From Methylococcales bacterium (GTDB taxonomy: Bacteria > Pseudomonadota > Gammaproteobacteria > Methylococcales > Methylomonadaceae), in the NCBI GenBank assembly GCA_028715725.1, contig JAQURG010000003.1:1-64000 (forward strand): a stretch of 64,000 bases of DNA, written 5' to 3'. The number at the start of each line of letters is the position of its first letter. Within the stretch, counting starts at the first letter, position 1. This document shows, one piece after another, positions 1-11,154 of this stretch. A program made the position numbers and the translations under genes. The notes beneath the pieces were generated by a model. The model did not search any database. It was not told the DNA's origin and worked only from the letters and a program-made list of their open reading frames with translations.

Positions 1-468
1 AGCGTTGATGCTCACAGCGTCAACAACACGGATAGCGCCAGAGATAAAGGTTATGATGCCGGCAAAAAGGTCTCGGGCATCAAGCGTCATATTTTTGTTG
101 ATAGCCAGGGTTTAGCGCATGCGATAGCCGTCACTACCGCCAATATCACCGATCGCCAAGGCGCGCTGGACGCCATTGCCCAGAACGTGACCGGCTTATC
201 GACGGTTACTTGGCTGTGGGTCGATGGCGGCTATACAGGGCAACCTTTTGCTGACGCCGTCCAGCGTTCGCCAGGGGCCACCGTACCAGTCGCCAAACGC
301 CGTGAGCTTCATACCTTTGCTGTGCTTCCGCAACGTTGGGTGGTCGAGCGATCCTTTGCCTGGCTGGAAAAATGCCGGCGGCTTTGGAAGAATACCGAGC
401 GCTTGCTTAACACCAGCTTACAATTCGTTAATTTGGCTTTCTTGGCATTATTACTGAGAAGATATTGA
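1..468 (+). CDS. IS5-family DDE transposase, C-terminal part (5' end outside window)
   Basis: An open frame runs from base 1 to a TAA stop, giving 155 residues without a start. It shows the catalytic core of an IS5-type transposase. An Asp lies in VDGGYTG (fragment residue 75). The Glu (fragment residue 116) lies in a Y(2)R(3)E(6)K-like signature, VVERSFAWLEKCRR. Such enzymes cut and paste a short insertion sequence. The 5' part and left terminal repeat lie outside the window, and I could not define the right terminal repeat. The visible part has no frameshift, so the enzyme may be functional. Confidence 0.88.
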   Translation, partial: SVDAHSVNNTDSARDKGYDAGKKVSGIKRHIFVDSQGLAHAIAVTTANITDRQGALDAIAQNVTGLSTVTWLWVDGGYTGQPFADAVQRSPGATVPVAKRRELHTFAVLPQRWVVERSFAWLEKCRRLWKNTERLLNTSLQFVNLAFLALLLRRY

Positions 469-477
469 ACAGATTCT

Positions 478-500
478 AAGTCATAAGCGATTTATGACTT
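478..500. other. Perfect 9-bp inverted repeat after the transposase gene
   Basis: AAGTCATAA and TTATGACTT flank a 5-base loop, 10 bases after the transposase stop. There is no T-run, so it is not a standard terminator. It may lie near the insertion-sequence end. From there to the next gene I see nothing else. Confidence 0.4.
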
Positions 501-725
501 AAAACGCTGCAATTAATGAGTACTTTTCATCATAAAGCAGGTGCATTTGACCACTAAGTCGAAATAAAGGACTTTAAAGCTCTCGCTTTTTTAAAACGAG
601 ATTATATTTGGAACTGAAGGTTTCTTGAGGACGGAAGACTTTCAAAAATTGGCTAATTCGGCCATTTCTTATATTTGGAATAGATTCTCAGGTTATTACA
701 AGCACATTACAAAAACGGCCATGTA

Positions 726-1031
726 TTAATCCAGATCACTCAGGTATAAATCTTCAAGTAACTTTCTTTCAGCGGGAGTTAGAAAAATACGTCCATAGCT
801 GTTTTCAGAGTGTCCAGTCTGAGCAAGTTGTTGACGACGATCCGACAATTGTCTTTTATCGCTACGCCTGTCCGCCTCACGACGGTTGGACATTGGACAA
901 TCGATATGATTTTTTCTTATATATTCCCACCATTCGGGGGAGTCAAATTCGTATGAAACCTTACGGCGATCAGCTATACGTTGAGTTACTGATGATCGAC
1001 GCAAGCTTTTTCGTAATTCAATTATATTCAT
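726..1031 (-). CDS. Arg/Asp-rich hypothetical protein (RRxxDRR motifs)
   Basis: A 101-residue ORF that I do not recognise as a named family. It is highly charged, with repeated DRR/RRE motifs: IADRRK near residue 22, then SNRREADRRSDKRQLSDRRQ in the middle. The C-terminus is acidic and leucine-rich and could be a short helix. There is no signal peptide or membrane segment. The clustered arginines suggest binding to nucleic acid or to a phosphorylated partner, but that is a guess. It stands alone between the insertion sequence and the KGG-repeat gene. Confidence 0.5.
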   Translation of the reverse strand: MNIIELRKSLRRSSVTQRIADRRKVSYEFDSPEWWEYIRKNHIDCPMSNRREADRRSDKRQLSDRRQQLAQTGHSENSYGRIFLTPAERKLLEDLYLSDLD

Positions 1032-1565
1032 ATTTTTATGGCTGACGCTAATTATTAATTTTATATCAGATAGATAATAGAAGACGTTGTTCTAAAATTC
1101 AATGATTTAATGCAGAATATCCTTATTCACATCAGTGTATTTGGCTTACAAATAATTGACTATTAATAATATTTAAATAAGAAGCACACGTTATGAACTT
1201 TATTATTGAGCTCTATTATCAAAAATACTAACCATAAAAGCAAACCTGAACTTGCTTAAATTACAAGTCCTTGAGTCAATCAGATTGACGGCTTCAATTA
1301 TATAGCAAAAAGTTAATATGAAACTCGGTCTGCCTTAATTATGTGCTGGAAGGGGAAATCCTGGTTAGAAAACTTCATCTGCCCAGTTATATTGAATACC
1401 TTGACCTTAGTATTTAGGTGAAAAGCCACGTTATATAATTTCAGTTCCATTCTTTAACAAAAAAATTGCGACGGAGTATACACCCCGCCGCACTTTGACT
1501 CTATGGAAGAAACAATTAACTGAAATTTTTAGCTGTAGCCGAAAATAAATACTGATCCTAATATC
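1032..1565. other. AT-rich intergenic region, no gene seen
   Basis: About 530 AT-rich bases. I see no ORF with family features and no tRNA. It should contain the promoter of the minus-strand RR-rich gene. The end near 1566 borders the decayed last repeat of the KGG gene. Confidence 0.5.
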
Positions 1566-1618
1566 TTAACTTCCAGCTTCTTTTGCTTCTTCCTCATTAA
1601 ACTTATAGCAGCGCCTTT
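1566..1618 (-). pseudogene. Remnant of a further KGG repeat beyond the stop codon
   Basis: Read on the minus strand past the TAG of the KGG gene, the DNA still resembles another repeat unit. With a one-base shift it gives KGAA-YKFNEEEAKEAGS and a TAA stop. The TAG replaces the GAG expected after CAT in the other units (CAT-GAG-AAA). A nonsense change and a small indel therefore appear to have shortened the protein. Confidence 0.55.
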
Positions 1619-2056
1619 CTAATGGGTTTTACCTTTGCCCCCCTCATGAGAGGCTTTACCGCCTTTGCTGCCTGCCGCTTTTGCTTCTTCAGAACTAAAC
1701 TCATGAGCAGAGCCTTTTTCATGGGCAGCTTTACCTCCTTTACTGCCTGCTGCTCTTGCTTCTTCGGAACTAAACTCATGAGCAGTGCCTTTCTCATGGG
1801 CGGCTTTACCGCCTTTGCTGCCTGCTTCTCTTGCTTCTTCCGGAGTAAACTCATGAGCAGTTCCTCTTTCATGAGCAGCTTGACCGCCTTTATGGCCAGC
1901 TTCTCTTGCTTCTTCCGGAGTAAACTCATGAGCAGTACCTTTCTCATGAGCAGCATGGCCTCCTTTGCTAGCAATTTCACGTTGTTTGTCTTCATCCATT
2001 GAAGCAAAACCACGCTTTGCGGTTGAACCTGTTTCAGACTGTCTTTGCTTAGTCAT
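1619..2056 (-). CDS. KGG-repeat stress-induced protein (con-10/GsiB-like)
   Basis: A 145-residue hydrophilic protein with no membrane segment. The N-terminus (residues 16-33) has the GFASMDEDKQREIASKGG signature of KGG-domain proteins. Four near-identical 25-residue units follow (residues 31-130), each beginning KGG and containing AHEKGTAHEF and an EEA-rich helix. A partial fifth unit follows. The family (YciG in E. coli, conidiation protein 10, GsiB) is tied to desiccation, stationary-phase and general stress, and is probably disordered. The start is supported by AGGAG seven bases before the ATG. The frame ends early because of a nonsense codon inside another repeat. Confidence 0.88.
   Translation of the reverse strand: MTKQRQSETGSTAKRGFASMDEDKQREIASKGGHAAHEKGTAHEFTPEEAREAGHKGGQAAHERGTAHEFTPEEAREAGSKGGKAAHEKGTAHEFSSEEARAAGSKGGKAAHEKGSAHEFSSEEAKAAGSKGGKASHEGGKGKTH
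1667..1966 (-). repeat. Tandem 75-bp repeats inside the KGG gene
   Basis: Four in-frame 75-base units encode the 25-residue KGG repeats. They are similar enough in DNA to allow copy-number change by slippage or recombination. Confidence 0.85.
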
Positions 2057-2672
2057 GATCGTCTCCTAAAGCTATAAAATATAAAAATATAAAATTTGCC
2101 AATTATTAGTGCTTTTTGCAGAATAAGACCAAAAAGCAATTCTTCTTTCTGTGTTAAAGAAGCAATAATAGGATATGACAAGCAGATAATGGCTTCTGTT
2201 CGCTAGTACACATAAGTTAATAAATTAACTACTTTTTGCTCATCGCCCTGCTTAAAATGAAATATATTTTAGAATTGGCTCAGGGCTTTATCTACTGGTT
2301 ACGGAGGAAAACAAAAGCACATATCGCTATAATCCGGCAACAGATGAAAATATCTGGAGCAGGAGAGATTATTAATGAAATGATTTAATGCCAGCTTTGC
2401 GAATTTAAGCGGATATGAATGAGTTAATGCAGCAACCAGCCCATCAACCTCCTTGAGTTTAAACCGTGCTTTTTATTATTGGGCATTTGACAGCAAGCTT
2501 GTTTATGTCATTTGACAAGTATAGAATCGCATTCAGAATTAAAATGTCTTGCAATGCCAATACGGAAAATTTTCTTAACAGTCCGCCAACCCCGGACGTT
2601 GGATTTCATAGAACCGCCTCGATGCGAAATCCGATTACATTACATTGAGGTGAATATTATTGGAGATATAAC
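2057..2672. other. Intergenic region, no supported gene
   Basis: About 600 bases between two divergent genes. The short ORFs at 2466-2700 lack family features and ribosome sites. The KGG promoter must lie at the left. The right end carries GGAG at 2662-2665 for the next gene. Confidence 0.5.
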
Positions 2673-3206
2673 GTGGATAAACTTACAGCGCTCTCTTTAA
2701 GTATCGGCGGTTTAGCCGGTGTTGCAACATATTTGGCAGTCGGGCCTGCTAGCGGCATTTTTTTTATATGGGCGGCAACTATTGCTTGGGCAGCTTATTT
2801 TTTTCTAGGCGCTACTAAAGAAGCACTGATAAACACTATCATATGTGGGATTTTCGGGGTCTTCATGGCCTGGTTAACAGCTATTCTACTGACTGAAATT
2901 CCGGCTACAGCGCCTCTGGGTTTTCCGCTAATGGCGGCTATAACCGTCGCCGTCTCCGTCGTGGTTATGTGCCTTGCAGCAAATATTCCGCAACTTGCAA
3001 CGATACCGGCCAGCGTACTGGGATACTCATCAACATTCGCCTATTTATTGCAAACCTCGGACAAACTGACAAAAGAAGTTCTGCTGGGTATTTCCCTGGA
3101 TAATCCTCTGCTGGTCATTTCTATCTCTATAGTGATTGGCACCTATTTTGGACAATGGTCTGCTCAACTCAGCGCGAAACTGACTAATAATACGGCTAAA
3201 ACTTGA
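2673..3206 (+). CDS. DUF1097 family membrane protein
   Basis: A 177-residue protein with about five hydrophobic segments and little outside the membrane, matching the DUF1097 (YcdZ-like) family. The function is unknown. The start is a GTG with GGAG seven bases upstream. It is not co-transcribed with an obvious partner; the next gene begins about 250 bases on. Confidence 0.72.
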   Translation: MDKLTALSLSIGGLAGVATYLAVGPASGIFFIWAATIAWAAYFFLGATKEALINTIICGIFGVFMAWLTAILLTEIPATAPLGFPLMAAITVAVSVVVMCLAANIPQLATIPASVLGYSSTFAYLLQTSDKLTKEVLLGISLDNPLLVISISIVIGTYFGQWSAQLSAKLTNNTAKT

Positions 3207-3283
3207 TCGGCTCCTGATAAACGGGTAATGAAAGATATAGCAACCGCACAATAATTTGTGCCCATTAATTTCTATATAGATCA

Positions 3284-3322
3284 GCTTAAGCGCAACAAAT
3301 GGAAACAAGCCTGCGTTTAAGC
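3284..3322. other. 11-bp inverted repeat between genes
   Basis: GCTTAAGCGCA pairs with TGCGTTTAAGC (one G-T pair) around a 17-base loop. No T-run follows. It could be a stabilising hairpin at the 3' end of the DUF1097 transcript. Confidence 0.35.
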
Positions 3323-3452
3323 TACTGAATATTCGAATGACCGGTATTTGCAAGATATTGCATAATTTCCTTGAGCCTGACCGTTAATGTAGAACTAGAC
3401 AATACTCATGGATTGTTAACGGAAAGAATTTATACCTTCTGGAGTAAGAAAG

Positions 3453-5402
3453 ATGGGATTAATCACCAGCCTTGTAAGGGCTTTAATCTTTTCTGCCCTT
3501 TTTTCACAAGGGGCTCAAGCTGTCAGCGTCACGGAACGGTCCGCAAATAACTTCAGAACGGCGGCCAACAACCAGGAGTTCACGCTCAACAAAAATAACG
3601 TGAATCCTGCCCAATTTGGACTGCTTCGCACTTATGATTTTAATGCAAAAGTGGAAACTCAACCGCTAGTGGTTGAAAATGGGGCCGGCAGCGATGACCT
3701 TGTCGTTATTACGACAATGAAAAACGAAGTGATCGGCATCAATGCCAGAACAAATGACACTGTTTACAAGGTCAAGTTGGGGCCCGAAGCCAGTTCAGCG
3801 GATATGGATCTTTGGAAACACACGCCCACGTGGGGTATATCCGGAACTCCAATTATCGACACTTCGACAAATACATTGTTCGTGGCCGCTTGGGTGTTAA
3901 AAAATGCTAATGACAACCGTTACCGCGACTACAAGATATACTCGCTCAACCCCGCAAACGGTAACCAGAAATCCTCGCCTGTACGTATCTTCGGCCAGTC
4001 ACAGGAAGGAAATGGCTGCTGGTTTAATGATTCCGGCGCCGTTTTCAGCATGAATCATCAAAACCGGCAGTATGTCTACCCGAAGCTACGCGCGGGACTG
4101 GCGCTTACCGGCAATAACGGCCTCGTCCTTGCGTTCGCGGCAAATGGTGAAGGATTTCGGGGAGATCGTAAGAATCCGCATGGCTTTGTGGTTGCCTATG
4201 ACACGCGAGCATTACTGCAACAACCAGGCTTCTCACGAGATCCGGCAATATTCTGCGCAACCTCCTTCAATGCCTGGGGTGCAGGGATCTGGCATGCCGG
4301 CGGCGCACCTGTAACAGAAGGTGATATGATTTATGTAGCCACTTCAAACGGCACTTCGAATAATGGTGATGTCGACCTCGCTGAAAGCATGATCAAACTC
4401 CGCTTTACCCCGAGCCAGGCTGGCGCTCGACCATTCTTGCGGAAGGTGGATCACTATAAGGCCTTCCTGGATGAGCGCACTTCCGGAGCCGGCTGTCTCT
4501 GGAGCGATAACAATTCGGAAGTTTCCTGTGGCCGCGCTTCTTTCGGCAAAGCCGGTTCAGACTGGGATTTCGGTTCCGCTGGGCCAATGATGGTTCCGGG
4601 ATCCAGCCTTCTGCTCCAGGGAACCAAGGACGGCATCATCTATTCTCTCGACAAATTCAATCTTGGCAAGAATGACAGGTTTAATCAGCTCATGTCGAAG
4701 CCGCCACTGGTTTCATCTTATTACGGCGGCGATATTGCCCAGAACTGGGATCGCGTCCAACATCTCAATAGAAGTCTGCCCTGCCCAGCTATGAATAACA
4801 GTGATTACGGCTGGTTTATGCCTTGCGGCGACCCGGAGCATAACCGACAGCACCATATCCATGCCCTGGCGTTTGCCCAGCGTGATCAAGGAGGCGGAAT
4901 TGTGTATGTATGGGGCGAGAATGCCAATCTCAAGTCCTACAACTTCTCAACGATGAGTGGTATTTTTCCAACCTTTCGAGCCGAGGCCGACGAGTTGGCA
5001 TCGTTTAACGTGGATTCTCCGGGCGGTATGCCGGGCGGTCTCCTTTCAGTTTCGGGTAAGCCATCCCATACCAGTGGATTTCCACATGCCATTGATTTTG
5101 ACACAGCGGTTATTTGGACGGTGTATTCAAAATATGACGACTCGAATAAACATTTTGCTGAAGGTCAACTTGTCGCTTATGATGCAACTACCGTTCTTCC
5201 GGGGAATAAACTGAAACGCCTGTACCGGACCGGCGATGACGCCCAAGGTGGACTTGGGAAAATGTCCAGGATGATCCCTCCCGTTGTTGCTAACGGCAGG
5301 GTATACGTCATGATTTACCGTGTGGGGGAGAATAATAATTGTACTGTGCCCGATAATCAGTTAAAAGTATGTAGCCAGTTAAAGGTATATGGGCTCAAAT
5401 AA
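3453..5402 (+). CDS. Secreted PQQ-enzyme-like beta-propeller protein
   Basis: 649 residues with a signal peptide (residues 1-23, cleavage after AQA). The body resembles a propeller of the quinoprotein type. Repeated short strands look like blade elements: LVVITTMKNEVIGINARTND, TLFVAAWVL, IYSLDKFN and QLVAYDATT. Blade-closing Trp-docking motifs are weak. About nine cysteines are spread through the mature protein, suggesting disulfides in the periplasm. I see no adjacent Cys-Cys pair as found in methanol dehydrogenase, and no heme site. It could be a PQQ-independent propeller or a substrate-binding scaffold. A GGAG lies just before the ATG. No partner dehydrogenase subunit or cytochrome is adjacent. 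Confidence 0.6.
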   Translation: MGLITSLVRALIFSALFSQGAQAVSVTERSANNFRTAANNQEFTLNKNNVNPAQFGLLRTYDFNAKVETQPLVVENGAGSDDLVVITTMKNEVIGINARTNDTVYKVKLGPEASSADMDLWKHTPTWGISGTPIIDTSTNTLFVAAWVLKNANDNRYRDYKIYSLNPANGNQKSSPVRIFGQSQEGNGCWFNDSGAVFSMNHQNRQYVYPKLRAGLALTGNNGLVLAFAANGEGFRGDRKNPHGFVVAYDTRALLQQPGFSRDPAIFCATSFNAWGAGIWHAGGAPVTEGDMIYVATSNGTSNNGDVDLAESMIKLRFTPSQAGARPFLRKVDHYKAFLDERTSGAGCLWSDNNSEVSCGRASFGKAGSDWDFGSAGPMMVPGSSLLLQGTKDGIIYSLDKFNLGKNDRFNQLMSKPPLVSSYYGGDIAQNWDRVQHLNRSLPCPAMNNSDYGWFMPCGDPEHNRQHHIHALAFAQRDQGGGIVYVWGENANLKSYNFSTMSGIFPTFRAEADELASFNVDSPGGMPGGLLSVSGKPSHTSGFPHAIDFDTAVIWTVYSKYDDSNKHFAEGQLVAYDATTVLPGNKLKRLYRTGDDAQGGLGKMSRMIPPVVANGRVYVMIYRVGENNNCTVPDNQLKVCSQLKVYGLK

Positions 5403-5527
5403 AACTTATCCCTACTCGAGAATGTTCATATAAAGCAAAGGAATAGAACTCGCCAAACTCAAGCTCTCTTATTTGTTGTTTACGGCGTTATAATAATCTA
5501 ACTAAGACTCAACAATTTGAGAACCAC

Positions 5528-5890
5528 ATGATTAAAACGCTTCATCTGACCTTTATTTTGCTATCCATTTTGAGTTTTGTAGGCAGAGTTATTTTGTCAG
5601 AAACTCATCCTGTTATACTTAAACAAAAACTCTTCAGAATCGCTCCTCATATTATTGACACCATCCTGCTACTTAGTGGTATTACACTGATTTATCAAGG
5701 AAACTGGCTGTCTACAGACTATAGCTGGATCATAGCCAAAATAGTAGCCTTACTGGGTTATATTGGTCTGGGCGTAGTGGTTATGCGTAATCGAGGCGCC
5801 GTTAGATGGCTGGCTTTCATTGGGGCAATGGCGTGTTTTGTTTATATTGGCATAGTCGCTGTCACCAAGAATGCCCTGTTCTTTTTATAA
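5528..5890 (+). CDS. SirB2-family membrane protein
   Basis: A 120-residue protein with four predicted membrane helices and the family landmarks K(x)H near the N-terminus, SGRVILSE-like sequence, and RIAPHIIDTILLLSG. The SirB family was first described as a regulator of invasion genes, but in most bacteria its role is unknown. Its start is an ATG at 5528. The convergent gene begins 10 bases beyond its stop. Confidence 0.8.
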   Translation: MIKTLHLTFILLSILSFVGRVILSETHPVILKQKLFRIAPHIIDTILLLSGITLIYQGNWLSTDYSWIIAKIVALLGYIGLGVVVMRNRGAVRWLAFIGAMACFVYIGIVAVTKNALFFL

Positions 5891-5900
5891 AACCGCAATA

Positions 5901-6770
5901 TTACAAATAGAAATCTATTTTACTAATCAGTTCATCCAGTTTTTTTAAGATATCCTTGCCTTTATACAGTTGTGCCGGACCGAAATCGGGAATAGGTTGA
6001 TGGGTTAATACAGCCCAGCGGTCCAACTGATTATTTAATTTAATCCGTTCGCTGGCGGTAAAATAATAGCGTTGAATCAGTTGCTCAAATTCAACGGCTT
6101 CAGGCTTAATTATACATGCCGCTAAAGCCGTTGCTTCTGTCAATAGTGTCTCGATAGTTAGAACATGTGCTTCTATCAAAGCGGAAACCTGTTTCGGATG
6201 AATATTTTCGGCAGGCTCTAATTGATTATCTGAAATCACTTTCAGGCAGATGATCAGCTCACCAGACGAAAATCGCGTTGCGGTTTCATAAAAAGCAGAG
6301 GCCTCCATGTCGCAAAGATGTAGCTGATCATATTCAAGCTGAGGTTTTGATGCAGTTTGAATACTGGCAGTAGCGCAAGGCGGCGTTAAAACCAAGATCG
6401 GGTAATATTTTTTTTGACCGTCAATATCAATAATTTTATCGATTAGGAACAGTTTTCCCAACGCATGATCCTTATGCCCTGCAATACCGATATTAACTAT
6501 GACCGGATGTTTAACCACAGCAAACAACGCTTGAGTATAAGCCACACCGGCAGCCATGGCACTTTTGCCGGGCCCGGTTACCGTCAGGCAAATATCGTGA
6601 TTGGAATAAACAGCAAAGGTTTCAATGCCGACATTTTTTTTCAGATTAAAATGTTTGACCAGCGGCTTGGCTTCGCACGGCAGTGCAATATAAATAAAAA
6701 TTCTATGTGCATTTTTTGAATGATTAAGATCAGTTCCAATAATCTGCATACCCTTGCTCGATTCCGGCAT
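5901..6770 (-). CDS. Nucleoside phosphorylase-like protein (MTA/SAH nucleosidase fold)
   Basis: About 290 residues of the purine nucleoside phosphorylase/nucleosidase superfamily. Visible marks are ALPCEAKPLVKHF, TGPGKSAMAAG and VNIGIAGHKD, and the C-terminal nucleoside-binding acidic site in DMEASAFYE. A short helical tail follows. The substrate cannot be told from sequence. The start is uncertain: an upstream TTG at 6785 and ATGs at 6770 and 6749 are all in frame, and none has a good ribosome site. The next minus-strand gene upstream is ispB. Confidence 0.78.
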   Translation of the reverse strand: MPESSKGMQIIGTDLNHSKNAHRIFIYIALPCEAKPLVKHFNLKKNVGIETFAVYSNHDICLTVTGPGKSAMAAGVAYTQALFAVVKHPVIVNIGIAGHKDHALGKLFLIDKIIDIDGQKKYYPILVLTPPCATASIQTASKPQLEYDQLHLCDMEASAFYETATRFSSGELIICLKVISDNQLEPAENIHPKQVSALIEAHVLTIETLLTEATALAACIIKPEAVEFEQLIQRYYFTASERIKLNNQLDRWAVLTHQPIPDFGPAQLYKGKDILKKLDELISKIDFYL

Positions 6771-6815
6771 CTCCGTGACTATCAAAAATTGCTGAGAAGC
6801 TGGTTACCTTAATTC

Positions 6816-7826
6816 TCAGTAATTGCGCTGGACAGAAAATTTAGCCAATAAAATCAAGGCTTCTTTATACCTGGAATCGGGCAAGACGTTTAACGCGTTA
6901 ATGGCTTTTTCAGCTTCTTCGTCTGCGCGATGTTCTGTATAAGCAATGGCCTGAGTACTCCGCACTATTGCGTAAACTTCATTAAAGGCATTACGATTAC
7001 TGTTTTTAATAGCATCAATGATGATTTCAGCCTGATTCTTGTCACCCTTTTGAATAGCGTAAATCAAGGGTAAAGTCGGCTTTCCTTCGGCAAGATCATC
7101 ACCAAGATTTTTGCCCAGATCTTCTTTGCTGGCTTTATAGTCAAGAGCGTCATCAATTAATTGGAAAGCAATTCCCAGATGCTGCCCATACTGCGCAAGA
7201 CCCTCTTCGATTGCGGCCGAGGCTCCAACAATGACTGCGCTTAATCGAGTTGCGGCACTAAATAAAATAGCGGTTTTTCTGGCGATCACTTCAAGATATT
7301 TTGCTTCTGTCGTTTCCGGGTTATTGCAATTCAGGAGTTGCAATACCTCACCCTCGGCAATCGCTGTTGTAGTTTTTGACAGGATTTCCATGACTCGCAT
7401 ATTACCTGTGCGCACCATCATTTCAAAAGCGCTGGAATACAGATAATCGCCTACTAATACACTGGCCGCATTACCCCAAACGGCATTAGCCGACTCTTTA
7501 CCTCGCCTGAGATCAGATTCATCAACGACATCATCATGCAACAGTGTTGCGGTATGAATAAATTCAATAACTGCAGCGAGCACAAGATGATTTTTACCTA
7601 CTTCTCCAAGAGCCTTGGCTGCAAGCAGCAACAGCATGGGACGCAATCTTTTACCTCCGTTGCCGACAATATAGTGCCCCATCTGGTTAATGAGAATAAC
7701 ATCAGAACTTAACTCATTAATAATGAGCTGATCGACTGCTTTGGCTTCGTCTGTGGTTAAATTCTTAATTGAATTAAAATCAATAGCTGTCTGTACGTTG
7801 GAGAATGATTGTGAGTTCGATACCAT
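6816..7826 (-). CDS. ispB: Octaprenyl diphosphate synthase
   Basis: A trans-prenyltransferase that builds the isoprenoid side chain of ubiquinone. Both aspartate-rich motifs are present: LLHDDVVDESD and QLIDDALDY. So is the GNGGKRLRP substrate-binding loop. I chose the ATG at 7826 (336 residues) because it matches the usual length of about 323. An in-frame TTG at 7889 would add 21 residues unlike the family. It is divergent from rplU, the classic gammaproteobacterial ispB/rplU arrangement. Confidence 0.93.
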   Translation of the reverse strand: MVSNSQSFSNVQTAIDFNSIKNLTTDEAKAVDQLIINELSSDVILINQMGHYIVGNGGKRLRPMLLLLAAKALGEVGKNHLVLAAVIEFIHTATLLHDDVVDESDLRRGKESANAVWGNAASVLVGDYLYSSAFEMMVRTGNMRVMEILSKTTTAIAEGEVLQLLNCNNPETTEAKYLEVIARKTAILFSAATRLSAVIVGASAAIEEGLAQYGQHLGIAFQLIDDALDYKASKEDLGKNLGDDLAEGKPTLPLIYAIQKGDKNQAEIIIDAIKNSNRNAFNEVYAIVRSTQAIAYTEHRADEEAEKAINALNVLPDSRYKEALILLAKFSVQRNY

Positions 7827-8014
7827 TGATTCAGTGCTTAAGTATTTAAGTGGCAAGTGTGTTTCATAGTGGAAACTATAAAAATACAAATTAAAAAAAT
7901 ATTATAACCCAATAAAAAGCTGATCGCTCATGCTATTGAACCATCCGGAGTGGTGCGAGGGACTTAAATATGATATCCTAACGCAATAGATTTCTATGTT
8001 CGTGAATTTTATAG

Positions 8015-8043
8015 TTGACTCAACTTTGTTTAAAAAATATAAT
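8015..8043 (+). promoter_or_regulatory. Sigma-70 promoter of rplU-rpmA
   Basis: TTGACT and TATAAT are separated by exactly 17 bases and lie 47 bases before the rplU start. Confidence 0.8.
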
Positions 8044-8089
8044 AATTCGTTTACTTTTAACAGATTAATGCTTGATGGAGCTTGCGCAT

Positions 8090-8401
8090 ATGTATGCGGT
8101 AATTCAAACCGGTGGTAAACAGTACCGCGTAGAAGAAGGTACCTTCTTAAAAATAGAGAAACTGGAGCTGGGCACAGGCGACAGCATTGAATTTGATAAA
8201 GTGCTGATGGTCCAGACAGATGATGCTGTTAAAGTTGGCATGCCCTTTATCGAAGGCGGCAAAGTTACTGCTACTGTTTTGTCTCAAGGCAGACATAAAA
8301 AAATCAAAATTGTTAAATTCAGAAGACGCAAGCACCACATGAAACAAATGGGGCATCGTCAATATTATACAGAAATCCAGATTACTGGCATTTCCGCTTA
8401 A
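8090..8401 (+). CDS. rplU: 50S ribosomal protein L21
   Basis: 103 residues beginning [14 protein letters not shown], the canonical L21 start and length. It binds 23S rRNA in the large subunit. I set the start at the ATG at 8090, with GGAG nine bases upstream. The frame stays open to a TTG at 8072, but that would add six residues absent from the family. It is followed by rpmA in the same operon. Confidence 0.97.
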   Translation: MYAVIQTGGKQYRVEEGTFLKIEKLELGTGDSIEFDKVLMVQTDDAVKVGMPFIEGGKVTATVLSQGRHKKIKIVKFRRRKHHMKQMGHRQYYTEIQITGISA

Positions 8402-8416
8402 TTCAGGAGAGTAAAG

Positions 8417-8674
8417 ATGGCTCATAAGAAGGCTGGTGGTAGTACTCGTAACGGACGCGACTCTAATGCTAAAAGATTGGGTGTCAAGCGTTTCGGCGGG
8501 GAAAACGTGATAGCAGGCAATATCATTGTTCGTCAACGTGGAACTCATTTTCACGCTGGTGATAATGTCGGTTGCGGAAAAGATCATACTTTATTTGCAA
8601 CAGCGGAAGGTAAGGTTGTTTTCCAGGTTAAAGGCCCTAACAGTCGTAAATTTGTCAGCATTATTGCTGCATAA
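8417..8674 (+). CDS. rpmA: 50S ribosomal protein L27
   Basis: 85 residues starting [16 protein letters not shown], the flexible N-terminal tail that reaches the peptidyl-transferase centre. It lies 15 bases after rplU, with an AGGAG ribosome site. A terminator follows, and obgE comes next. Confidence 0.97.
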   Translation: MAHKKAGGSTRNGRDSNAKRLGVKRFGGENVIAGNIIVRQRGTHFHAGDNVGCGKDHTLFATAEGKVVFQVKGPNSRKFVSIIAA

Positions 8675-8748
8675 AACCTGGCTGTTGCATGAAGTAGCCG
8701 TTGTTATATAGACGGGGTTAGCTTAGCGTAACCCGACAGCTTCAAGAA

Positions 8749-8777
8749 GCTCCGTCCTTCATGACGGGGCTTTTTTT
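8749..8777 (+). terminator. Rho-independent terminator after rpmA
   Basis: GCTCCGTC pairs with GACGGGGC (one G-T pair) across a 6-base loop, then seven Ts. Just upstream (8714-8734), GGGTTA/TAACCC forms a second small hairpin. obgE starts 42 bases later and may be reached by read-through. Confidence 0.85.
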
Positions 8778-8815
8778 GTTTTTACCGGTTGGGTTCTAGG
8801 TTAAACGGTATTTGA

Positions 8816-10961
<2,146 letters not shown>

Positions 10962-11154
10962 GTGTCAAACACGAGATTCACGACTTGTGATAACGGGTTA
11001 AAAACTGCTTACAGTACTTCCCTTCTCCCTTCCCGGGAGCAGGAATTGATTATCTTGATTTAGTATTAATATACATCTTCGCAGATGAACCGCCGCAAAA
11101 AATTTTAAAACACTCCGCTTCATAAAGCTGTTTGGTCACTCAACATATTACAAA

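Noticed and set aside
2466-2700. Two overlapping short ORFs before the DUF1097 gene
   Set aside because: They overlap each other in different frames and have no ribosome site or recognisable features.
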